64,000 bases of DNA from Chiridota heheva (taxonomy: Eukaryota > Echinodermata > Holothuroidea > Apodida > Chiridotidae): contig JAIGNY010001834.1 in assembly GCA_020152595.1 (NCBI GenBank), positions 342,501 through 406,500 of the forward strand, read 5' to 3'. Positions 36,601 to 48,600 of the stretch are shown here, in pieces. Made by a program: the position numbers and the translations under genes. Every line of letters starts with the position of its first letter. Position 1 is the first letter of the stretch. The notes beneath the pieces were generated by a model that worked only from the letters and a program-made list of their open reading frames with translations, did not search any database and was not told the origin of the DNA.

Positions 36601-39600
36601 TCTGCATGCGTCGCAAAGATGGCGGCCATTTTTTCGGAGGACTGATATTTTATAACTTCCTGGTGGTGGTGGTGTAGTTGAAATGTTGTACGGCGAGGTA
36701 TATTATATGCCTAGTATGCAAGATTTTCACAGTAGAACTTTGAAAGCCGTAGCGAATCCAATAAAGTTACGCGGTGTTGAGTTTAAATGACATTGAAAGG
36801 AAGTTATTTGCTCTTCCTAAACTGAATTTCCATGCATATTTTCCATAAGAATGATGATCTATACTGTAGAAGTAAACTTTTTACGATTTGGAAAGCAAAA
36901 CTCAGCGTTTATTTGGGCAATGGAGTCAGTACTTTGGCCATACTGGTTGCGCGAATTTTTTTACTTTGCTTCGTAGTTTTTACAGTAGAAAATTGCAGTA
37001 CTAAACTCGTGTACACGATACACGCTTGTTTTTTTGTGTACACGTTTACTAAAATCCCTAAACGTTCACAGCTCTACCTATGCCGATAAACCTCCTACAC
37101 TCACCTCACAGATCCAAGCGCCGGTGGTACCAGGGGAGACGTAGCGTGCATTGACTGGCAGGTTGCCTGTAACGTGCTGATTCCTCCCGCGCCCTAGTTG
37201 ATCCCCTGCTCCAGGCAAAGCTGGTTCCTAAGGCACTGTATACTTTGAAGGAGGTGATCCACCTCGAAGTCTGTGATCTGCCACCATGACTCCAGGAGTC
37301 GAAGTCACAGCGAAAGCTTCTGGATCTGCCTCATCACAGTAGTAGCCAGGCGAGGTCACTGTCGCTTGCAGGCTAGCGTTCCTTTGCCCGCCGCTCAAGC
37401 GCCTCCTCCCTAGGTCAGGGCGGAGGTAAGCAGAAGTGTTTTTGATGATTTTTGAATCCCCTTTTTGTTAGGAGTCCAGTTGGGGGCGCCTGGGGTTGTT
37501 GCATGCTCAGTGGAAGGATATAACCTCTGACAGATGGGTACTGCACACCATCAGGGAGGGTTACAAGCTGGAGGTCACTTATCCACCCCCACAGGGGGAA
37601 GCTTTGTGTAACCCCTAAACCAAGGGATGCAAAGCAGGCCTTACTGCTGGAACAGGAGATCAACAATCTCTGGCAAAAATGAGCGATCAAGATCTGGTCA
37701 TGTCAACCTTCTTCTTAGCTCTAAAGAAAGGGGCATTTGGCGCCCCATCTTCAATCTATGGCCACCGAACAAGTTTATTCAGCCGGTCAAGTTCAAAATT
37801 GAGACTCTGTGCTCCATTTTGCCACAGCTGCACGAAGGGCTCTGGGCGACGTCGATTGACATTTCAGATGGCTATCTGCATATTCCCATTTACAGGAACT
37901 ACTACAGGTTTCTAGCCTTTCAATACGAGGACAGTTCCATTGTCTTCCAGACGTTACCCTTTGGCTTCTCCATGGCCCCTCGGGTGTTCACGAGGATCAC
38001 ACAGGTCCTGGCAGCCCATCTCCGGAAGCAAGGCAACCGGATATGTACCTGAACAATTGACTGATAGTCGTCGATGATCCAGCGACCGTGTCCGCCCACA
38101 CCCAGCGGGTGATCTTGGTGGCGCAGCGTTTGAGCTGGTTAATCAACCCCCTCAAATCGAACCTAGTTCCCTCTCAAATCGTGACCTTTCTGGGGGCGAC
38201 ATTAGATTTCGGATCAGCTTGACCCAGTAAGGGTGCAAGCTGTCTTGGAAGGAGCGGACTTGCTTTTGGCACAGCCCTTTGCCCCGGCGAGGGCCTGGCT
38301 AGTATTTTTGGGATACCTGGCCAGTGTGGTGGATATTGTTCCCATGTGCAGGTTTCACATGAGGGTTGGGGAGCATACCAAGGTCTGTCCCCAGTGTGGT
38401 GGATATTGTTCCCATGTGCAGGTTTCACATGAGGGTTGGGGAGCATACCAAGGTCTGTCCCAAGTGGCGAGACTATGGTCCAACGAGTGGAGGCTCCAGC
38501 ATATCAACGTGTTGGAACTGGATGTAGTCTTTAGGGCCTTGAAACATTTCCTCTACTGGTCAAGAACAAAGTGGTTCTGGTCAGAACAGACAACACCACA
38601 GTGGTGGCTTACATCAACAAGCAGGGCGGAATCAGGTCCAGACGCCTGTGGTTACTCACCAAGTACCTGCTGGAGTGGTGCCAGTGGCTTCATGTTCCAC
38701 TCCAGGCAATTCACCTGCCGGGCAAAGAGAACACTACAGTGGACTTACTGTCTCACCTCAAGGGAGCTCCCACAGAGTATTGCTCCAGCCACAGATAACC
38801 CAAGCGTTGTGGTCAGTTCTGGGCCTACCGAACGTTTACCTGTTTGCCTCGTTAGACAATCACAAGCTACCAATTTTCTGCGCTCTGCTTCAAACCCTTA
38901 CCCCAGACCATTGGGATCTGGGAAAGCAAGTGAGCACAGTCAAAGGTTTGCCCTCAGCCATGGTGGTAATTCATGAGGGCTTCCCTGACTGCTCTGCCGT
39001 ATCAAAGTTGGAAGCTCTGGAGAAGCCCGTAAAGGGCATGTTTTTGCAATGCCCGGCGGTTCAATATCTTTCACCGCCCTGGAGCATGCAGGTGGTTCTA
39101 GAAACCTTTGCTAAAACCCCTTTTAAGCCACTGGCCCCCTGCCCTTTCAAAGAGCTCACCATTAAAACTTTGTTCCTTATAGCAGTGGCAGCGGCTAGAT
39201 GCCGCAGTGCACTACATGCCCTATCCCTCGCAGAGGGTCATATAAGATTTGAATCTGGAGGGGTCAGGCTAATCCCTGACTCATCTTTCCTGGCCAAGAA
39301 CCAAACCTTAGATTTCTTGCTGGAACCCATTTTTCTTCCTTCTTTAATGTCTCTTATCAGATACTCAAGAAGAGGACAGAGTCTGGTCTCCAGTGCGGTA
39401 TCTCTGATACTACTTGAAGCATACCCAGCCCCTTTGCAAGGATGCCAAGTCGCTAAATTTGTGCTATGGAATTAATGATATCCAATTTTTTGTTCATGTA
39501 GCTAACTTCCCCCCATTCCACTATTTTGGGGAAGGACCAAAAACAATAAGTCTGTTCTTTGGCAATTTTCTAGTCATGGGTCACAAAGAAATTGCACAAT

Positions 39601-42600
39601 TTATGCTAATTATTACTACTATATAATAATCGTACAACGTTATATTCCATGTGTTTTTAACAAAATCAAATTATGACAGCCAATGAAGGATTAACATTTT
39701 TCTTTTCCATTGTATAAAGACATTTGAATAGACCGTTTGTGGTGAATACACAACCTTGCCTCTACGTATACATAATACACAAATAAACCTACTGGCACTG
39801 GCACAGTAGTTTGTAAGGTTTTCTTTAGATTTATTTGATGTGCTATTTTAAATCTCCAGTTATCATTGTCATGTCATATTGTAGCTCACATATTCCCACA
39901 ATCAGTGGCATAGCTAGGGCCCTACGGGCTGGGGGGAGGGGGGTGGGCCCCTGTGGTATATCAGTATAATGGAATATTTTTTACAGGCCCCCCCTTATAG
40001 GGCCCGTGCTGGGGGCGGTTGCTTCCCCTTTCCCCCTTCCCCCTCCCCTGTTCCCCTTAGTCACACCCCTGCCCACAATCTCTACACGGTACACAAATTA
40101 TGTGAAAATTTTCAGCTTCTAGTCAAACATTGATCATTAGGGGTATTCAACCATTAACAATTTGTTCAATAGGATTTATAAGGACAAATAGTCTACAGTA
40201 TAGCAATGATGCGAAAGCTGTCACTAGCGTGTTGGAATTATGCAAAGCTGTGCTTAAAGGGATGTTGCAAGCTAAGCTTGAAAAGGTTACAGATTACTCT
40301 CTCTATTTTAAGATTACTCTCTACAGTATATACATGTAGGTCTAAATTCTACATTTTATTAACTTGTATGAACATTTAATTGTGTTATTAACTTACATGA
40401 ATGGGATCCAGCACCTATGATAGATTTAGATAAATTATATTTAATTCATTTTCATACATATGGGAAAATTAAACATGTAACACCATCACAAATTGTGTGA
40501 CAGGTGTGTATACATACAGTGTACAAAATGCAGTATGTAATATATGAAAAGTAAATTACATCAAAACTGAAGGAGATTGACAAAGTTCAGTACATTAATT
40601 TATAATTCTAGCCTTTAAAACCTTGTGTTAAGTATTTCAAATGTTCGTAGATGTGCCGATTGTATGGTTTGGGGAACTGCCACTGTAACACCCGTCACAT
40701 GTTTAAAGAAAAATTGGTATAATTCTTTACAGGGATGGAGTATACAAATTGTACTTCAAATGCACTTTGTCCATATTGATATCTTTAAATCAATTTGATT
40801 CTGTCAATAAAATTACCTACATTATAAACCTCTGGTACAAAACAAAATGTGTGACACCCGTCACAAATTATGTGACATGAAATTACCTACATTACAAACC
40901 TCTGGTACTAAACAAAATGTGTAACACCTGTCACAAATTGTGTGACATGAAATTACCTACATTACAAACCTCTGGTACTAAACAAAATGTGTAACACCTG
41001 TTACAAATTATGTGACATGAAATAACCTACATTACAAACATCTGGTACTAAACAAAATGTGTAACACCTGTCACAAATTATGTAACATGAAATTACCTAC
41101 ATTACAAACCTCTGGTACTAAACAAAATAGGTAACACCTGTCACAAATTATGTGACATAGAATTACCTACATTACAAACCTCTGGTACTAAACAAAATGT
41201 GTAACACCTGTTACAAATTATGTGACATGAAATAACCTACATTACAAACATCTGGTACTAAACAAAATGTGTAACACCTGTCACAAATTATGTAACATGA
41301 AATTACCTACATTACAAACCTCTGGTACTAAACAAAATAGGTAACACCTGTCACAAATTATGTGACATAGAATTACCTACATTACAAACCTCTGGTACTA
41401 AACAAAATGTGTAACACCTGTCACAAATTATGTGACATGAAATTACCTACATTACAAACCTCTGGCACTAAACAAAATGTGTAACACCTGTCACAAATTA
41501 TGTGACATGAAATTACCTACATTACAAACCTCTGGTACAAAACAAAATGTGTAACACCTGTCACAAATTATGTGACATAAAATTACCTACATTACAAGCC
41601 TCTGGTACTAAACAAAATGTGTAACACCTGTCACAAATTATGTGACATAGAATTACCTACATTACAAACCTCTAGTACAAAACAAAATGTGTAACACCTG
41701 TCACAAATTATGTGACATAGAATTACCTACATTACAAACCTCTGGTACAAAACAAAATATGTAACCTGTCACAAATTATGTGACACGAAATTACCTACAT
41801 TACAAACCTCTGGTACAAAACAAAATGTGTAACACCTGTCACAAATTATGTGACATGAAATTACCTACATTACAAACCTCTGGTACAAAGCAAAATGTGT
41901 GACACCCGTCACAAATTATGTGACAAGTGTTTACGTAACAAAGTAAAAGATGCATTGCGCAATACAAAGAAGGTCAACAACATCCTTGATTTTAGAAATG
42001 ATGTGAACTAAAGAACATTGATCAGGATAGGCATTTATGGCATTTAAACCTTGTTTTAGGTGCTAAAATCATTGAAAATGCAGTACAGTGCAGTATGTGA
42101 ACATCATAGTGTGGTGCTACACCTTTCAGAACATGGTGTTCGTTACTGTCAGTGATATCATTCCCCAAAATTACATAGTAACCCTTTGCATTTTCATTCT
42201 GTTTGACTTGTATTAAATGCTTATTTTGTGTAATAGATATCAAAATACATTCAAAATAGATTATTCTAATTGTTAAAAGGCAAAAATCAAAACTGATCAA
42301 TAGAAATTTCAGACACCGTAACACCCGTCACATATAATGTACAGTAACACCCATCACAACAATTATTTTAGTGCCAAAACTCTTTAAGATTGTTGAATTC
42401 CTTAGCCTTTATAATGTTTTATTAGAATGAAGTGCCAACTGATTGATATTTGATGATTAAAAATTGCTAATTGCTTTTTTAACATCACAGAGTTTTACAT
42501 TTAACCATCAAATTTAAAAAACCTATGTCTGTTTTCATGTAATACCCATCATGCATGTTTGCTCGCCTCAGTCTCATTTGTTGTAGCATTTGTCTGGCTT

Positions 42601-45600
42601 TTTCCCTCTGAATTAGGTAGAAGCTCATATAGTACACCTAGGCATCTCTTCTAACTCCATGACCTAGGGGTGGTTCTGCATTGGGATAATACCAGTTACT
42701 ATTTGAGAGAAATTATTCTGAAGTTCAGAATTGTCTATGAATTGTAACACCCTTTACACAGAATTGAGATAGACCATTTTTTTTTTTTTTTTTGGGGAGG
42801 GGGAGGGTCAATTTTTGGCACATTAAACCACTTTTTCGATTGGTCTAACATTGGCAAAAGATAAACAATAGGCTAGGTCAACAGTCTAGAAGCGGTTAGA
42901 ATTTAAATCAGTCCAACGTTTGGCCCAACGTATTTGTGATACCATACAAAGTGCTAAGAATATATAGAAATACTTTGTATATATTATTCCACATTTGTAC
43001 ACTTATTGCTGCAGCCCGTCATGGAACATTAACAGTTTTTATTTCATATTCTATATCAGGGCCATTCTCTGGTCGGTCACACATGTAACATTACAGAGAA
43101 TGGCCCCAGTGGACCCCTGGGGTCTGACAGGGATCCACTGGGGCCATTCTCTGGTCGGTCACACATGTAACATAACAGAGAATGGCCCCAGTGGACCCCT
43201 GGGGTCTGACGGATCCACTGGGGCCATTCTCTGGTCGGTCACACACGTAACATAACAGAGAATGGCCCCAGTGGACCCCTGGGGTCTGACAGGGATCCAC
43301 TGGGGCCATTCTCTGGTCGGTCACACATGTAACATAACAGAGAATGGCCCCAGTGGACCCCTGGGGTCTGACAGGGATCCACTGGGGCCATTCTCTGGTT
43401 GGTCACACATGTAGCAGAGAATGGACCATTATTAGATGTCTCTTCTAAATGATTTTCTGATGTCCATTTCTGCTTCATGTTGCACAGCACCTTGAGTTTA
43501 TTGTCAATCAAGGGTGTTGGATTGGTCACCTCTCAGTGGGGTGGCAAAAACCCCCAAAATATCCTTATTACATGTGGAAAAGCCTCAAGTTTCCTTAAAC
43601 ATTGCTGCAAATAAAGAAATCTTCTTTAAATTTTCTTCATTTTAGAGAAATTTCCTTCATTTGGGGGAAATTTTTGGAAAATATTTGCCAATTTATTACC
43701 AAAAGTTCCAATAATTTTACAAACGTTTTCATCAAATTGCACAATTTTTCTTTCCATTGTAGGCTTAGAGTTTCCTGATTTTACCTCCCAACCTGGAAGA
43801 AAGGCAACCGGGAAGGTGAAATTCTCTCAGGGGTCAGGGCAGTTTTCACCCTGCCTCCTATGCCTCTGTTGTCAATCACAAAAAAGATTAACAGCTTGCT
43901 TCATTTGAAACCTCTGCTGCAGTAGCATGCATTGATCTATTAGCTGTGTTACTGTGTTCCAGCAGGGACTTGGTTCCAGGAAGTATTTGGTTTCCTTGCC
44001 AGATACAATGAGCCTGTTCTCACTTTATCACAAGCTCATGACCAGACCCACTGCTGTTGATCAGATCTTCTACTGTTTTATTGTGAGAATGTTCACTGGA
44101 TCTGATTGGGGTCTCTTGATTTTGATCAAGGGAAGAATCATGGTCCTAGTTAAGGGTAGGATCATGATCCTAGTTGAGGGTAGGATCATGATCCTAGTTG
44201 AGGGTAGGATCATGATCCTAGTTGAGGGTAGGATCATGATCCTAGTTGAGGGTAGGATCATGATCCTAGTTGAGGGTAGGATCATGATCCTAGTTGAGGG
44301 TAGGATCATGATCCTAGTTGAGGGTAGGATCATGATCCTACTTGGAGTAGGATCATGATCCTAGTTGAGGGTAGGATCATGATCCTAGTTGAGGCAGGAT
44401 CATGATCCTAGTTGAGGCAGGATCATGATCCTAGTTGAGGTAGGATCATGATCCTACTTGGAGTAGGATCATGATCCTAGTTGAGGGTAGGATCATGATC
44501 CTAGTTGAGGGTAGGATCGTGATCCTAGTTGAGGGTAGGATCATGATCTTAGTTGAGGGTAGGATCATGATCTTAGTTGAGGGTAGGATTATGATCCTAG
44601 TTGAGGGTAGGATCATGATCCTAGTTGAGGGTAGGATCATGATCCTAGTTTAGGGTAGGATTATGGTCCTAGTTGAGGGTAGGATCATGATCCTAGTTGA
44701 GGGTAGGATCACGATCCTAGTTGAGGGTAGGATCATGGTCCTAGTTGAGGGTAGGATCATGGTTCTAGTTGAGGGTAGGATCATGATCCTGAACAGGCAT
44801 CAGATCCACCGATGGAATTTTCAAAAACTTGTGTGAACCCGGATCTGCGATCATGTTTGTGCAATATTATGTTATAGCTTATATTGCTCTAACATGATCG
44901 CAGAACACTGATCTGGGTTCATATATCGAACAAGCAGCTAGCCTTCTTTGTGACATTGTGCAAATTTTTTAGTGACTCACCTTTGGACCCGTGCTCCGTG
45001 ATCTGCACACTGGGTCAGATTACCAGCTTGAACTCAAGTGAGAACACATGGCAATGTTATTTCTACAGTTATTGAGCTGGTTTATTGTTGGCCCATGATC
45101 TGGAGCTTAGTGAGAATGTGGCCGGCCAATGATTACCTTCTAGCAGCTCTAAGGAGGGCCCAGGGGAGTGATTATTGCCAGGTTTGACACCTTGCAAATT
45201 TGATCAAGCATGAAGTGGTTGATTTTGTGCTTATTGAAGATGCTTTCTGTAAGGGTAGATCTAAAGTATTTACTTTGTGTATGCTACAGTATGTACTCGG
45301 TAACATATCTTTCTTGAAGAAATATCCCCATGATTTTTTGATGTTGATGTATGAAAGATGACTATAAACAAATATTGGTGGAAAAACCATGTTGATATCT
45401 TATCTTGTGTAGGAGTGAGAAGATTCCACCAGTATGTTGAAAGGTGACTGATGCAGTAGTAGTACTGTCAGTCTAATTCAAAAGTTTGATGTCATAGCTG
45501 CACTCCCAAGACATTATTTATGATCAGCAGTCCACATGTTTTCCTGAGATTTCCTCAGAAATGTTAAAGTTTTTTGAGAATTCCTCAGAAAATGTTAAAG

Positions 45601-48600
45601 TTTCTTCAGATTTTCTCAGAAAAAGTTCAAAGTTTCTTCAGATATCCTTATGGAATTTTAGAATTTCCCTACAAAATGTTTAAAGTTGTTCAGAAACACT
45701 TAAAACAGATTGAAGACTAGTTTCCTTGAAAAGTCTACAAAACATTTGAAATTTCCTTAGAAGATAACTGTAAAATGATATAATTTTCCAATATTTTTCA
45801 GAGATACTCTAGCGTCTCTCTAGCACTGGAGATTTAAAATCCTTACAATTTTTCAAAATATTTGGACACCAACAGTTGTATCAGGCATGATTATTAAACT
45901 CCGCCTTTATTATTGTGTTCATTTGCATGAAGTTGCTACAGTATATGAATTGACCAGTCTTTTTTATATTTAGTATGCTCAGTGAGGGAGTGTGACTGGA
46001 TGTGACCTGCATATGGACATAGGGGAGATGCCATGTGGTACATGGATGGGGGCCATGCAGGACATATGATATAATATGTACCACATGGTATACACTTAGG
46101 GCTACATCAGGCACAATTATTTGACTCCGCCTTTTTTTCTTATTCAACAGGTCATTTGCATATAAGTTATTACATGAACTGACACTTTCATACTGCTTAT
46201 CAAAGGCCGTGGACATTGACTTGGTTGTCGATGTGTTCTCGTCCGGGTCATATTAAGCGTTTCGTGATAGCATTGTTACTATTATAACCAAATACGCAGG
46301 CGAAGACCCCGTCATTGTAATTGTGTGTGCCCTCGTCGTCGTCGACATAGTATACTCAATCTGGAATTGTGATTGCCAGGATGAGACTTCTTATGGGACA
46401 TGGGGTGGGATGCCATATGGGACATGGGGTGGGATGCCATGTGGAACAGGGCGGAATGCCATGTGGAACATGGGGTGGGATGCCACGAGTAACACAGAGT
46501 GTGACATAGGTTGGGATGCCATGTGTGACACAAGGTAGGAGGCTATGTGGGACATAGGGTAGGAGGCAATGGGGACATGGGAAGTGATGCCATGTGGGAC
46601 ACAAAGTAGGAGGTCATTGGGACAATGGAAGGAGACCATGTGGAACATGGTGGGATCCAATGTGGGACATAAGGTGGGAAGCCATTGATGCGGGACGTAA
46701 GGTGGGATGCCATGTAAGACACAGAGAGGGATACCATGTGGGACACAGGGAGGGATGCCATGTGGGACAGAGGGAGGGATGGCATGTGGTACATATGGTT
46801 GGAATAATGTGGTACCTACATGTAGGATGGGATGCCGTGTGGGACATAGGGTGGGATGCCATGTAGGTCATAGGGTGGGTGCCATGTGGGACATATGGTG
46901 GGTGCCATGTGGGACATATGGTGGAATGCCATGTGGGACATGGTGGAATGTCATGTGAGACATACTGTATGGTGGAATGCAATGTGGGAGAAGGCATGGG
47001 ATGGGATGTCATGTGGGACATGGGGTGGGATGTCATTTGGGGCATGGGATGGGATCCATGTGGGACATAGGGTGGGATGCCATGTGGGTCATAGGATGGG
47101 ATGCCATGTGGGGCATATGGTAGAATGCCATGTGGGAGGTATGGCGGAATACCATGTGGGACAAGGGATGGGATGCCATGTGGGACAAGGGATGGGATGG
47201 GATGTCATGTGGGACTTGGGGTGGGATGCCACATGGGAGATATGGTGGAATTCCATGTGGGACAAGTAATGGGATGTCATGTGGGACATGGGATGTCATG
47301 TAAGACATGGGATGCCATGTGGGACTTAGTGTGAGATGCCATTTTTATAATTGGCCGGGTCATATGATATGGGTGTCAATTTGCATGGGCATGCGAACCA
47401 TAACGTTTTAGTTTGAAAAAGAATTACCGCTTTCCTAATTGTTTGACAGAATGCTGTGTTTTAATTTTTGAGACAAGGTATAACATGCACTGTAAAAGAA
47501 CATGCATTGCCCATCTGTGTTCATCTAGGTAATATTTTGTAGAAGAAATAATTTGTAATTTCTTTTCATTGAAATACATAAAAAATGTTTTGAAGTACAA
47601 CTACATAGAGATTGTTATGATCTGTTTAGATTGTAACAATCAAATTAAGTGTAGCTGTTCATATACCTGTAAAATGATGTTTGTTTTCTCTTTGTTTTAT
47701 AAACTGCAGGTATAACAAGACAAAAGTGGGTTTACAGACAGCCAGTCAAAAAACGGGGGCAGCATTCTCATCGTTTGGCTCTGTTGTTTCAAGGAAGTTA
47801 AGCGAGGTTAAGGAATCCAACACCTTTAAATCGTTCGAGGAGAAAGTATCGACGGCAGCATCATCAGTCAAAGTGAGTCATCATCTTTGGTATTTTCTGT
47901 TTTGCCAGTATCCGCTAACAAACCTATTAATGAATATTATGTTAATAGGGAGGCAGGTAGGTGAGTCGGCTGAGCGACTGAGATGCTGGAGGTTACAGGT
48001 TTAAGTCCAATGGCGATTTAACCTGCGATTTTTCCACAGATATGCAGAATGATACACCAACATCAAGCGCAGAGGTTTGTCTTCTGCATCACACCTTCTC
48101 CCCCACCCGACAATTGGAAAAAGTGGCCTATGGTTGGGTGGCGCTCACCATCCTTCAGAGGGGATGTAAAGCCGTCAGTCCCAGTGGTAGGAGTTTCACC
48201 TCTTCTGGTTCTCTGCAGTTCTCGAAAAGAGTAGGATGTTAACCTGGTGTTCATCCACTTCTCGTCCTGTCAAATGTCTTGGGTCCATCTATCTATCTAT
48301 GTGACTGTCTATCTATCTATGTGACTATCCATCTATCTATGTGACTATCTATCCATCTATCTATGTGACTATCTATCCATCTATCTATGTGACTATATAT
48401 CCATCTATCTATGTGACTATCCATCTATCTATGTGACTATCTATCTATGTGCCTATCTATCTATCTATGTGACTATCTATCCATTTATCTATGTGACTAT
48501 CTATCTATCTGTATGTCTGTGAATTTCACAATGTTGTTTCAGCATAATCATGACCCAGCCAAAGAAGGTCTTGAGCAGAAGTTGCATGTGATTATGGATA

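Larger units (their letters stand above)
34341..39475 (+). mobile_element. DIRS-type tyrosine-recombinase retrotransposon, degraded
   Basis: Higher-GC block than its surroundings. Order on the + strand: a gag-like region (about 35.1-36.05 kb; GVATGDAAAIASTRKP in one frame), a hAT-like insertion (36048-37076), then a pol region. RT: ITSDRWVLHTIREGYKLEV (about 37527-37580), TSIDISDGYLHIPIYRNYYR, FQTLPFGFSMAPRVFTR and the catalytic VVDD (38067-38078, just after an in-frame stop). RNase H: NVLELDVVFRALKHF, VRTDNTTVVAYINKQGG, HLPGKENTTVDLLSHL. Tyrosine recombinase: LFLIAVAAARCRSALHALSL (about 39171-39230). The sequence stops before the recombinase catalytic C-terminal R-H-R-Y part is identifiable. 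The RT/RNase H combination plus recombinase is diagnostic of DIRS. Frameshifts, stops, a 70-bp duplication and the insertion make it inactive. It lies sense in intron 4. The left boundary is approximate. Confidence 0.88.

Noticed and set aside
44070..44653. Octapeptide-repeat ORFs (ILVEGRIM / ILPSTRIM) on both strands
   Set aside because: A palindromic 24-bp unit necessarily reads as an eight-residue repeat on both strands.
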